From VRUE01 sp963725085 (GTDB lineage: Bacteria; Actinomycetota; Thermoleophilia; Solirubrobacterales; 70-9), in assembly GCA_963725085.1 (NCBI GenBank), contig CAVRXM010000001.1:806001-870000 (forward strand): a stretch of 64,000 nt of DNA. Direction: 5' to 3'. Under the pieces are notes generated by a model. That model was not told the DNA's origin and searched no databases. It was given only the letters and a program-made list of their open reading frames with translations. Within the stretch, counting starts at the first letter, position 1. The number at the start of each line of letters is the position of its first letter. The translations under genes were made by a program, and so were the position numbers. Positions 37,378 to 47,128 of this stretch are shown piece by piece.

Positions 37378-39086
37378 GTGAGGGAACGGATCAGGGCAAC
37401 AGCGGTCGGCTGCGCGCTTGCCGCGACGGTGCTCGCAGCGGCCGTGGCGACCGCCGCCGAAAGCGGCACGCAGGCACCCGAAGACCCCCGCTGTCACGGG
37501 CGCCAGGCTCAGATCGTCGGCACCGACGGTCCCGACAAGCTCGCCGGCACTCCCGGCCGCGATGTGATCTACGGCGCCGGGGGCGACGACGTGATCCTCG
37601 GCAGCCTCGGCAACGACCTGCTCTGCGGCGGCCCCGGCGCCGACCTGATCCACGGCGGCCGCGGCAACGACATCGCCGACGGCGGCCCCGGCGACCATGA
37701 CCGCGTCATCGGCGACCTCGGCGACGACACCCTGCTCGGCGGGCCCGGGGACTACGACGAGGTCGCCGGCAGCCTCGGGATCGACACCGTCAACGGCGGC
37801 GGCGGCGATTTCGACCTCGTCCACGGCGACTACGGCTACGACCGGATGGACGGCGGCGCCGGCAGCGGCGACGTGGTCTCGTTCGCGACCGACGTCGCCG
37901 CCGGCCGCGACGGCGGCGACTACGTCTCGCTGCCCGAACACCTCGCCCGCGGCGACGGCCACGACCGGATCTTCCGGGCCGAGAGCATCGAAGGGTCCGC
38001 CTTCAAGGACACCCTGATCGGGAACAAGAGCGCCAACGTGCTCGACGGCGGCACCGGCAACGACACCCTGATCGGCGGCGGCGGCGCCGACACCCTGATC
38101 GGCGGCCAGGGCAGCGACGGCTGCAAGGGGGCGAAGGGCCGCACCGAGTCCTGCGGGAAGGAACGGAAGCCGAAGGCCACCGCCCTGATCGAACTCGACT
38201 CGACGCCGGCCGGCGGCGGCGGCCTGGCGATCGTCGGCGGCGGCGGCAACGACGACTTCACCGTCGCCTTCGACCCGCTCTCCTCGAGCTTCGGCGTCAC
38301 CACCGGCGGCGGCGTCGCGATCGGGCCCGGCTGCACCCGGGTCAGCGCGGTCCAGGTCAGCTGCTCGGCGGGCGGCCCGGCCCGCTGGCTGATGGCCGAC
38401 CTCGGCCCCGGCAACGACAAGTTCCGCGTCGAGGGCTCGCTCGCCGCGGTCGAGAACGTGAGGATCGGCGGCGGGCTCGGCGACGACACGATCCACGGCG
38501 GGCCGGAGGACGACCTGATCGAGGCCGGCCACGGCGCCGACCGGCTCTACGGCGGTGCCGGCTCCGACGGCCTGATCGGAAACGTTCCGGGGCCGACCTA
38601 CATCTACGGCGAAGGGAACGGCGACCTGCTCGCGGCCGGCGGCGGCTGCGCCGGGGGCGAAATCGTCGGCGGCCCGGGCCGCGACGACGCCTCCTTCGCC
38701 GAGACCCAGGCCCACCCCGGCATCCTCTACATCTCGTTCCCGAAACACAGAGCCTGGATCGACGCGATCAAGGACTGCAACCCTGTCCGCCTCGACCCCA
38801 CCGACGAGGACATGGAGGGGTCGTTCGACAACGACGTCCTGATCGGCGACTCGCGGCCCAACTCGATGCTCGGCCAGCCCGGCCAGGACGAGTTCTACGG
38901 CAACGGCGGCGAAGACATCGATCGACGCCCGCGACGGCCGGCGGGACTTCGTCATCCAGTGCGCGCGCCACCCGGTCCGACCCGAAGGCAAGGCGCTGAC
39001 CGACTCATTCGACCCACCGACCACCGCCTGCGCCTCGGTCACCGCACGGGGCCCCGGTCAAGGGCCTCGACCACGCCGCCGGCTGA
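37378..39086 (+). CDS. Secreted RTX-type calcium-binding repeat protein, frameshifted
   Basis: About 567 residues. Signal peptide (AVGCALAATVLAAAVATAA), then two blocks of GGxGxDxU nonapeptide repeats (GGPGADLIHGGRGNDIADGG; GGTGNDTLIGGGGADTLIGG; later GGAGSDGLIG), which bind calcium and form a parallel beta-roll. Between them is a beta-rich insert with GDVVSFA and DFTVAFDPLSSSFGV. No enzyme domain is seen, so it is a surface or matrix protein. Frame changes near 38922 and 39060 move the C-terminus. GTG start 37378 has no clear ribosome site. Confidence 0.75.
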
Positions 39087-39093
39087 CCGCCTT

Positions 39094-39106
39094 TAGGCTA
39101 GGAGCA
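39094..39106 (+). promoter_or_regulatory. TAGGCT -10 box before carboxylase-epsilon-like gene
   Basis: TAGGCT at 39094-39099 is 7 nt before ATG 39107, matching the leaderless pattern. An AGGAG at 39099-39103 lies too close to that ATG to be a good ribosome site. Confidence 0.4.
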
Positions 39107-39305
39107 ATGACCAGGGCCCCGGGACCCGACGAGGCCGCCGCGATCGCGGCGGCGATCGAGCGGTTCCGTCGCCGAGACGGCCCCGGCCGAAGGCGATCAG
39201 CAGGAGGCCGGCGGCCCGTGGCAGCGGGCCGCGCTGGCCGAGGGCATCAGCGCCAAGCGCGCCGTTCTGCAGGACTCAGAAGGAGGGCTGAAATGGCTGT
39301 CGTGA
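39107..39305 (+). CDS. Acyl-CoA carboxylase epsilon-like small protein, frameshifted
   Basis: About 65 residues when one extra C near 39167 is removed: DEAAAIAAAIERFVAET, an acidic linker, then GPWQRAALAEGISAKR. The 'PWQRAALxEG' ending resembles small subunits associated with actinobacterial acyl-CoA carboxylases. No carboxyltransferase gene is adjacent; a biotin carboxylase gene is at 47 kb. The last 13 bases overlap the dodecin start. Confidence 0.45.
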
Positions 39306-39502
39306 AGATCATCGAGCTGGTCGGCAGCTCGAAAACGTCCACCGACGATGCTGCCCGGCAGGCGCTTGCGCAGGCTCAGGGCACGCTGCGGAACATCCGC
39401 GCGGTCGACATCGTCTCGACCGGTATCCGCGGCGAGAACCTCGACGAGTACCGCGCCCACGTGCGGGTGGCCTTCCTCGTCGAGGGAACGGACGTCGACT
39501 GA
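39293..39502 (+). CDS. Dodecin family flavin-binding protein
   Basis: 69 residues, the normal dodecin length: VVKIIELVGSSKTSTDDAARQAL, then a beta-strand pair ending HVRVAFLVEGTD. Dodecins form hollow dodecamers that bind riboflavin, FMN or CoA and act as flavin buffers. In several dodecins a Trp stacks on the flavin; here the equivalent position (NIRAVDIVSTGIRGE) has no Trp, so flavin binding may differ. A strong AGGAGG lies 7 nt before the ATG at 39293. Confidence 0.8.
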   Translation: MAVVKIIELVGSSKTSTDDAARQALAQAQGTLRNIRAVDIVSTGIRGENLDEYRAHVRVAFLVEGTDVD

Positions 39503-39511
39503 GCGAACGGC

Positions 39512-39898
39512 ATGAGCGAGCCGACCACGGTGGGGCCCGAGGAGGCCCGCAGGCTTCTCGACGAGGGCGCCCAGCTCCTCGACGTCCGGACCGACCATGA
39601 GTGGGAGGCCGGCCGGATCGCCGGAAGCGACCCACGTCGAGCTCGGCGATCTCGGTGAGCGGATCGCGGAGATCGACCGCGACCGGCCGGTGCTCATCTA
39701 CTGCCGCGAGCGACAACCGCTCCGACATGGCCGCCGAGGCGCTGGCGGGCGAGGGCTACGACGCCAGGATCCTCGCCGGCGGGATCGAGGCCTGGGTCGA
39801 GGCCGGCCTGCCGCTCGACCCCGAGGGCGGCTACGTGGCCGAGTCCGGCGAGGCCGCGGCCATCCTCCAGGCACGGAAAGCCCCTGCTGGGCCCTTAA
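39512..39898 (+). CDS. Single-domain rhodanese (sulfurtransferase), frameshifted
   Basis: About 125 residues. LLDVRTDHEWEAGRI, active-site loop YCRSDNRSDMAA with the catalytic cysteine, then AGGIEAWVEAGLPL. Two extra bases near 39627 and 39708, plus one in the AAA run near 39879, need removal; it then ends at TAA 39896-39898. Moves sulfane sulfur, possibly to cyanide or a carrier. It is just upstream of the sulfate-assimilation genes, which suits sulfur transfer. Confidence 0.8.
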
Positions 39899-39939
39899 AT
39901 ACCCTAATCCCTGTCAGGTTTTGCTATTTTCCACGGACC
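39899..39939 (+). promoter_or_regulatory. Promoter region of sulfate-assimilation operon
   Basis: An unusually AT-rich stretch for this genome. TATTTT at 39925-39930 is 9 nt before GTG 39940, fitting a -10 box for a leaderless mRNA. AATACCCTAAT and CAGGTTTTG nearby may form a regulator site. No good -35 is seen. Confidence 0.5.
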
Positions 39940-41774
39940 GTGGAGGTAGTGGTCGACCAGGACAAGAAGCAGCACGGCAAGGGGCGGACCGGCACCCTCG
40001 AGAACCCGGAGGCCTACGAGAACGTCCCCGGGCACGTGATCCCGATCATCGAGCGCGAGTTCGATGACTTCGACAACGAAGCCGAGAAGTTCCTCGGCGG
40101 CGAGCTGGCCGAAGACCAGTTCATCGGCTTCCGCCTCAAGCAGGGCGTCTACGGGCAGCGCCAGCCCGACGTCCAGATGATCCGGGTGAAGCTGCCGTTC
40201 GGCGGCGTCACCCCGGAGCAGATGGAGGTCTTCGGCCAGCGTCGTCGAGCGCTACGCGCCGCTCAACAAGGGCCACGTCACGACCCGCCAGAACATCCAG
40301 ATCCACCACGTGCCGCTGCGAGACACCGAGAAGCTGCTGCGCGAGATCGCCGAGACCGGGCTCTCCTCGCGCGAGGGCTGCGGCAACACGATCCGCAACG
40401 TCACCGGCGACCCCTGGGCCGGCGTCGCCCCCGATGAGGTCTTCGACCCGACCCCTTACGCCGGCGCCTACGTCCGCTACTTCGTCCGCCACCCGACGAC
40501 GCAGCTGATGCCGCGCAAGATCAAGACCGCCTTCACCGGCTCCGACGAGGACCGTGCGATCACCGGCATCCACGACATCGCCTTCCTCAGCCGCGAGCGC
40601 GACGGCGTCAGGGGCTTCGAGGTCCGGGTCGGCGGTGGCACCTCGATCATGGCCCGCGTCGCGCCGACCCTCTACGAGTTCGTCGAGGCCGACAACGGCG
40701 ACTACCTCAAGGTCGCCGAGGCCGTGCTGCGGATCTTCGATCGCCAGGAGTGGCTGCGCGTCAACCGCGCCCGCGCCCGGATCAAGGTCCTGATCGACAA
40801 GATCGGGATCGACGCCTTCCGCGAGCAGGTCGACGAGGAGCTCGACCGGCGAGTGGGCGGAGGAGCGCGATTTCGACGTCGAGCGGCTCCGCTTCGACGA
40901 CGACGAGCAGGAGAACGCCCCGCCGGTCCCGGCCGCCGCCGCCTCGCCGAACGGCGACCGGACCGAGTTCGATCGCTTCGTCGAGGGCAACGTGCAGGCG
41001 CAGCGCCAGGAGGGCTTCTCCTCGGTCGAGGTGAAGATCGACCGCGGCGACCTGACGCCGGAGCAGTTCCGCGGCCTGGGGGCGATCATGCGCGAGTTCA
41101 CCGGCGGCTACGCGCGCAGCACCGTGCAGCAGAACTTCGTCCTCCGCTGGGTGCGCGACGAGTCCCTCTACGACGTCTGGCAGCGGCTCGAGGCGCTCGG
41201 CCTCGCCGAGGTCGGGCCGCGGACCGTCACCGACGTCGTCAGCTGCCCGGGCACCGACAGCTGCAAACTCGGGATCACCAGCTCGATGGGCCTCAACCGG
41301 GCGATCAAGGAGCGGGTCGAGGAGATGGAGATCTCCGACGCGCTGACCAAGCAGATCCACATCAAGATGAGCGGCTGCCCGAACGGGTGCAGCCAGCACC
41401 ACATCGCCAACATCGGCTTCTACGGGGCCTCGCTCAAGGTCGGCGACCGCCAGATGCCCGCCTACATCCCGCACATCGGCGGCAACTACGAGGGCGGCGA
41501 GGTCATCTTCGGCACCCGGCTGAAATCGCGGCTGCCGGCGAAACGCGTCCCCGAGGCCGTCGAGCGCTGGATCCGCCTCTACGAGGCCGAGCGCGCCGAG
41601 GGCGAGGAGTTCAACCCCTTCGCCGAGCGGATCGGCGCCGAGCGGTTCGAAGAAGCGGTCAAGGATCTGACCCTTCCTGCCGAGTTCAGCCTCGAGACCA
41701 TGCAGCAGTTCATCGACTGGAATCGCGCCAGCCCCTACAAGGTCGAGCGCGGGGAGGGCGAGTGCGCGATATGA
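39940..41774 (+). CDS. Ferredoxin-type assimilatory sulfite (nitrite) reductase, frameshifted
   Basis: About 611 residues with two repeats of the siroheme reductase fold. N-half: GFRLKQGVYGQRQ and HVTTRQNIQIHHVPL. C-half: SCPGTDSCKLGITSS and SGCPNGCSQHHI, whose four cysteines ligate the 4Fe-4S cluster and siroheme. Six-electron reduction of sulfite to sulfide; the neighbours (APS reductase, Sat, APS kinase) favour sulfite over nitrite. Extra bases near 40240 and 40850. Starts at GTG 39940; GTG 39949 is an alternative. Confidence 0.9.
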
Positions 41775-42469
41775 GCGCCCCAATCGCAGTCAAGCCGGAG
41801 ATCGACGCCGAGGCGGTCGCCGCCGAGCTCGAGAACCGGACCGCGCCGCAGGCGATCGAGTGGATGTTCGAGACCTTCGGCGAGAGCCACTACATCGCCT
41901 GCTCGTTCCAGAAAACGAGCTCGGTCACCGCGCACCTGGCGACCCAGGTCAACCCCGACGCGCGCTTCTTCTACCTCGACACCGACGTCCTCTTCCCGGA
42001 GACCTACGAGACCCGCGACCGGCTCGCCGAGCGGCTCGGGATCGAGTTCGACCGGTACCACAACATCTCGCTGGAGGAGCAGGCCGAGAAGCACGGCGAC
42101 GAGCTCTGGAAGCGCGATTCCGACGCCTGCTGCGGCATCCGCAAGGTCGAGCCGATGCGCCGGGCCCTCTCTTCCGTAGACTGCTGGCTCGCCGGCGTCC
42201 GCCGCGAGGACTCAACCAACCGCGCCAACACCCCCAAGTTCGCCTTGGACAAGCGGTTTGGCCTCTGGAAGCTGAACCCCCTCGCGGACTGGACCGAGAC
42301 CGACGTCTGGAACTACATCCACGAGCATGACCTCCCGTACAACCCACTTCACGACCACGGCTACCCCTCGATCGGGTGCACCCACTGCACCAAGCCGGTC
42401 GGGCCGGGCGGCTCGCCCCGCGAAGGCCGCTGGGCCGGGCTCGCGAAGACCGAGTGCGGGATCAACTAG
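41771..42469 (+). CDS. cysH: Assimilatory APS reductase (CysH type)
   Basis: 232 residues. Contains the cysteine pairs C120-C121 and C203/C206 of the Fe-S form and the catalytic cysteine near the end (KTECG, C229), so it should act on adenylyl sulfate rather than only on PAPS. Substrate-binding parts are FQKTSSVTAH and LAGVRRED. Reduces activated sulfate to sulfite for the reductase encoded just before it; ATGA overlap couples the two. Frame intact. Confidence 0.93.
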   Translation: MSAPIAVKPEIDAEAVAAELENRTAPQAIEWMFETFGESHYIACSFQKTSSVTAHLATQVNPDARFFYLDTDVLFPETYETRDRLAERLGIEFDRYHNISLEEQAEKHGDELWKRDSDACCGIRKVEPMRRALSSVDCWLAGVRREDSTNRANTPKFALDKRFGLWKLNPLADWTETDVWNYIHEHDLPYNPLHDHGYPSIGCTHCTKPVGPGGSPREGRWAGLAKTECGIN

Positions 42470-42537
42470 CGGCGTTCCGGCACCCCATCAGTAGAACCAG
42501 TTCCCCTTCCCTGCGACCGATTGGTGAGAATCCTTCG

Positions 42538-43615
42538 ATGAGTGAGACGATGACCGAGCTTTCCCTGACCCTTGACGAGCGCCACACCGCCGACTTCGAG
42601 ATGATCGGCAACGGCGGCTTCGCGCCGCTGACCGGCTTCCAGGGCTCCGCCGACTGGGAGCGCGTCTGCGCCGAGATGCGGACCGCCGACGGCGACTACT
42701 GGCCGATCCCGATCACCCTCGCGAGCGAGATCGAGTGCGAGGTCGGCGACACGATCGAGCTCCGCAGCGACGAAGGCAAGCCGCTCGGCAGGATCAAGGT
42801 CGAGGAGATCTGGGAGCGGGACGTGAAGAGGGAGGCCGAGCAGGTCTACGGCACCACCGACGAGGAGCACCCGGGCGTCGCCGCGATCTACGCCGAGGGC
42901 AACCGGATGATCGCCGGCCCGATCGAGGTCGACGCGCTGCCGGACCACGAGGAGGCCTTCATGCGGCGCTACCAGACGCCGGAGGAGACTCGGGCGGAGT
43001 TCGCCGAGCGTGGCTGGAAGCGAATCGTCGCCTTCCAGACCCGCAACCCGATCCACCGCGCCCACGAGTACCTGACCAAGGCCGCGCTGGAGACCTGCGA
43101 CGGGCTCTTCATCCAGCCCGCTGATCGGCAAGACCAAGGCCGGCGACATCCCGGCCGACGTGCGGATGCGCTGCTACGAGGTCCTGATGGAGAAGTACTA
43201 CCCGCACGACCGGGTGATGCTCGGCGTCAAGCCGGCGAAGATGCACTACGCCGGCCCGCGCGAGGCGATCCTGCACGCGATCGTCCGCCGCAACTACGGC
43301 GCCACCCACTTCATCGTCGGCCGCGACCACGCGGGCGTCGGCGACTACTACGGGACCTACGACGCGCAGAAGATCTTCGACGAGATCGACATCGAGGAAC
43401 TGGGGATCGAACCCCTCTTCTTCGAGCACAGCTTCTGGTGCAACGAGTGCGAGGGGATGGCCTCGGGCAAGACCTGCCCGCACGACTCCGATGCGCACGT
43501 TTTCCTCAGCGGCACCAAGGTCCGCGAGATGCTCGGCAACGGCGAAAGGCCGCCGCAGGAGTTCTCGCGCAACGAGGTCGCCGACATCCTTATCGACGCT
43601 TACAAGGAGGACTGA
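42538..43615 (+). CDS. sat: Sulfate adenylyltransferase (monofunctional, archaeal/bacterial Sat type), frameshifted
   Basis: About 358 residues. PUA-like N-domain (GGFAPLTGF), catalytic QTRNPIHRAHEYL and GRDHAGVG, and a CNECEGMASGKTCPH zinc/structural segment. Makes APS from ATP and sulfate. One extra C near 43125 splits the ORF in two frames. Start ATG 42538 follows a 68-bp gap after cysH. Single-chain Sat, not the CysD/CysN pair. Confidence 0.93.
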
Positions 43616-43621
43616 CAAGAC

Positions 43622-44161
43622 ATGGCCGCTGAGAAGGGATTCACCCTCTGGTTCACCGGGCTCTCCGGGGCCGGCAAGACGACGATCTCGAGGCTGCTCG
43701 AGGGTCACCTGCGCGAGCGCGGCACGAAGCTCGAGATCCTCGACGGCGACATCGTCCGCGAAAACCTCTCGAAGGGGCTCGGGTTCTCGAAAGAGGACCG
43801 CGACACCAACATCCGCCGGATCGCCTTCGTCGCCGACCTGCTGAGCCGCAACGGCGTGCCGGTGATCACCGCGGCGATCTCCCCCTACGCCGAGATCCGC
43901 GGCGAGGCCCGCGACCTGATGGGCGAGCGCTTCATCGAGGTCTACGTCAAGGCCTCGGTCGACACCTGCGCCGAGCGCGACGTCAAGGGCCTCTACGCGA
44001 AAGCGTTCGCCGGCGAGATCAAGGAATTCACCGGCGTCTCGGACCCCTACGAAGCGCCCGAGAACCCCGAGGTCGTCTGCGACACCGAGAACGAAACCGC
44101 CGAGGAGTCGGCGGAGAAGCTGCTCGCGTTCCTCGAGGAGCGGGACCTGATTCCCGGGCGG
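43622..44161 (+). CDS. cysC: Adenylylsulfate kinase
   Basis: About 180 residues. P-loop GLSGAGKTT (residues 13-21), LDGDIVRENLSKGLGFSKEDRDTNIRR, and EFTGVSDPYEAPENPE near the end. Phosphorylates APS to PAPS. Having both an APS reductase and APS kinase implies a second use for PAPS, such as sulfation. The formal frame stays open to 44275, but conserved sequence ends near 44161, where it meets the convergent PHP gene; an indel probably hides the true stop. Confidence 0.92.
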
Positions 44162-44165
44162 CGGC

Positions 44166-44975
44166 CGTCACGGCCTCGAGCGGAACCTGGGGCTCGCCGA
44201 GGCCGTAGGTCTCGTAGGCGCCGAATTCGGAGAAGGTCCTGTGGGTCGGGCCGTGGTAGTCGGACGAGGCCGTAGTGACCAGCCCCAGCTCCCCGCAGAG
44301 CTCGAGCAGGTGGGCGGTCTGCTCCTCGCTGTGGGTCGGGTAGTAGGCCTCGACCCCGTCGACGTCGAGGGCGCGGATCAGCACGTCGACCTCCTCCGGC
44401 GCCGAGATGTCCCAGTAGGGGTGGGCGAGGACGGCGGACCCGCCGGCATCGTGGATCAGCTCGACGGCCTGCTCGGCGGTCGGCCATTCGCGCGGCACGA
44501 ACGCCTTCGCCCCCGGCACCAGGTACTCCTCGAAGAAGGGCCCGAGGTCGCCGGTCGCCCCGGCCGCGCGGGCGATGTGGGGGCGGCCGATCGAGAGCGC
44601 GTCGCCGGCCTCCCTGACCGCGTCCTCGAGGTGGAGGTCGAACCCCTCGGCGCGCAGCTTCTCGACGATCCTGCCGGCGCGGGTGACCCGCTCGTGCTGG
44701 GCCCGCTCGCAGGCGCCGGCGATCGCGCCGAGGTCGATCCAGTAGCCGCAGATGTGGAGGTCTTCGGCGAACTCGTGGACGCACGACATCTCGATCGCCG
44801 GCACCAGCTCGATCGAGTGCTCCTCGGCCGCCGCCATCGCTTCGGCGACGCCGGCGATCGCGTCGTGGTCGGTGAGGGCGAGCGTGGTGACGCCGGCCTC
44901 GGCGGCCCGCGCGACGACCTCGGCGGGCTCGAGCTGGCCGTCGGAGACGGTCGAGTGGGACTGGAGCTCGATCAT
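44166..44975 (-). CDS. PHP-domain phosphoesterase
   Basis: About 270 residues. Metal motifs of the PHP fold: LQSHSTVSDGQ, LTDHDAIAG, GRPHIARA, AVLAHPYWD and SDYHG. These are like the RNase AM (5'-3' exoribonuclease) / nucleoside bisphosphate phosphatase family. The formal frame continues to 44028 inside cysC, which is certainly spurious; an indel near 44165 is likely. ATG 44975 overlaps the stop of a leader ORF (ATGA). Confidence 0.85.
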
Positions 44976-45046
44976 CGAAATACCGGTTCGCGCTTCGCTC
45001 GCTGCGCGAAGAACCAGACTGTGACGCTTGCTCGCTCCGCTCTCAC
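44972..45046 (-). CDS. 24-codon leader ORF coupled to PHP gene
   Basis: GTG 45046 opens 24 codons beginning MRAERASVTV and containing FAQRAKRE, ending in TGA at 44974-44972, which overlaps the PHP ATG. It is similar in peptide and position to the leader ORF at 16531-16599. A TAGGGT box lies exactly 7 nt before the GTG, the same spacing used by other leaderless starts here, so translation from the first base of the mRNA is plausible. Confidence 0.45.
   Translation of the reverse strand: MRAERASVTVWFFAQRAKREPVFR
44988..45045 (-). repeat. Dispersed leader element, 3' half, copy B
   Basis: 58 bp, 49 identical to 16532-16589 in the sense of the downstream gene. The strongest shared part is GCGGAGCGAGCAAGCGTC, followed by a small stem-loop around GCGAAG. 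Confidence 0.6.
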
Positions 45047-45053
45047 GCGGCGC

Positions 45054-45059
45054 ACCCTA
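45054..45059 (-). promoter_or_regulatory. -10 box for leader ORF/PHP mRNA
   Basis: TAGGGT on the minus strand, 7 nt before GTG 45046. No ribosome site is present between the two. Confidence 0.45.
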
Positions 45060-45127
45060 GATGAATAGGGGAGTAAGGTCACCGAGTCATCGCCCGCCGG
45101 GATGTGTCATGGGGGTGAGAGGCTGGG

Positions 45128-47092
45128 ATGGGGATGAGATCCACGCTCGGAGCAAGCGCAGGTATTGGCCGCCGCCTGTCGGCGGGCCTGATCGCGTGCG
45201 CGATCTGCCTCCTCGCCGCGCCGCTCGCCTCGGCGGGTGTCTGGCTGCCCCCGCAGGACCTCTCGGCGCCGGGCAGGGACGCGACCAACCCGGCCGTCGC
45301 GATGGCCGACAACGGTGCCACGACGGCGATCTGGGAGAAGGACAACACGGCAAACGCCGGCTTCCATGGCGAGGCCGCCAGCCGCGAACCGGGCCAGGAT
45401 TTCAGCTCCCCGGCCGAATTGCTGGGAGGCGTGACGGACCCGCAGCTCGAGATGACCGGAAGCGGCGAGGCGGTGGCAGTCTGGAAGCGGCTCCTCAACC
45501 CCCCAGGCGTGTACGCGATCGAGGCCGCGTTTCGCCCGCCGGGCGGCTCCTTCGGCTCGCCGGTCGACGTCGCCGAAATGCCCACCGGGGTGATCCCGAA
45601 TGGCCTCCAGATCGCCGTCAACGACGCCGGCGACGTCGCCGTCGTCTGGACCCGGACCGACCCCGAATCGGCGGTCGACGAAGACGCCACCTTCGTCGAG
45701 GCCTCGGTGATGCAGGCTGGCGGCGGCTTCTCCGAACCGGAACCTGTGTCACCGCCGATCGAACCGCCGATTGAAGAACCCACGGAACCACCCACATTCC
45801 TGCACCTGAACGCCGTCGAACCCTCGGTCGCGATCGATCCCGCCGGCGACGTGGTCGTCGTCTGGCGCTACTTCGAAGGGACCAACGAGGTGATCGAAGC
45901 GTCGGGCCGCCCCGCCGGCAGCAGCTTTTCCCCACCTGATGAAATCTCCAGCGCTGGCGTTGACTCCTTCGAGCCGGAGGTCGCGATGGACGCCGCCGGC
46001 GAGCGATCGCCGGTCTGGGAGGAGGCCGGCGCCAAAGAATCGGTAGTGAAAGCGGCCGCTCCGACCCGCAAACGACGATTTCGAAAACGCCGACGACCAT
46101 CTCCGAAACCGGCAAGAGCTCGTTCGGCCCCGAGATCGCGATGACCCCGGCGGGCCTCGCGACCGTCGTCTGGACCCTGGCGAAGAAGGAGAAACGATGA
46201 TTCAGACCTCGACCCGGCCCGCCGGCGGGAGCTTCTCGTCGCCGCCGGTTGACGTGACGCCGACGCCGGAATCGGTCGGGCCCGTCGATACCGACCTCAA
46301 GATGAACGACGCCGGCGACGCGGTCGTCGCCTGGCCGGGCCGGGCGGAGGGCGGCCAGCCCGCGGTCAAGGCAGCGATCCGCACGGGCACCGGCAGCTTC
46401 TCGGCTCCGGCCGCAGTCTCCGAATCGAGCCCCGATTTCCTGCATCCCGACGTCGCGATCGACGCCGGCGGCAACGCGACTGTTGTCTGGTACCGATCCG
46501 ATGGGCAGAACGAAATCGTCCAGGCTGCCGGCTACGACGCCGGCCCGCCGGAGATGCGCGGGCTCTCGATCCCGGCGACCGGCACAGTCGGAGTGCCGGT
46601 CTCCTTCTCGGCTTCGCCGTTCGACGTCTGGCCGCTCAAATCGACCGAATTCAGCTTCGGCGACGGGCTCGGCGCTCCGGGGACCGCCGTCTCGCACGCA
46701 TACGCGGCCCCCGGCGTCTACACGGTGACCGCGACCGCGGTCGACGCCGGCGGAACGCCGGTCTCGGCGAGTGGGTCGATCGCGATCTCGCCCTCGTATG
46801 AGTTCAGGATCGGCAAGCAGAAGCGCAACAAGAAGAAGGGAACCGCGACGCTGACCGTCGAGGTCTCGGGCCCGGGGACGGTTGTCATCTCCGGCAAGAA
46901 GGTGAAGAGGAAGAGCAAGCGCGCGGCTGCGGCGGGCTCGGTGAACGCTGCCGATCGCGGCCAAGGGCAAGGCGCTGAAGCAGCTGAAGAAGACGGGCAA
47001 GGCGAAGGTCAGGGTCACCGTCGCCTTCACTCCCGACGGCGGCGATCACGCCGCGACGCGCAGCGGTCTCGGTCACCCTCAAGAAGCAGTAG
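45128..47092 (+). CDS. Large secreted protein with PKD-like domain, frameshifted
   Basis: About 650 residues when joined across indels near 46070, 46195, 46955 and 47067. Signal peptide (LSAGLIACAICLLAAPLASA), several beta-propeller-like repeats with the pattern 'VAIDPAGDVVVVW' / 'IAVNDAGDVAVVW', then a PKD domain (FSFGDGLGAPGTAVSHAYAAPGVYTVT) and a Lys-rich end. Probably exported and surface-associated. No enzyme motif is seen. The repeat consensus AG-D/N-x-x-VVW recurs about five times. Confidence 0.7.
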
Positions 47093-47114
47093 CCGCCGCC
47101 GGAGGCGGGGCGAA

Positions 47115-47128
47115 TAGACTGCCGCGCC
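47115..47128 (+). promoter_or_regulatory. TAGACT -10 box
   Basis: TAGACT (47115-47120) lies 8 nt before GTG 47129; no ribosome site is seen. Another case of the leaderless arrangement. Confidence 0.4.

Noticed and set aside
37560..38560. Repetitive GGC-rich DNA that could be taken for a CRISPR or tandem DNA repeat
   Set aside because: The repeats are at protein level (GGxGxDxU nonapeptides); there are no constant DNA repeats with unique spacers.
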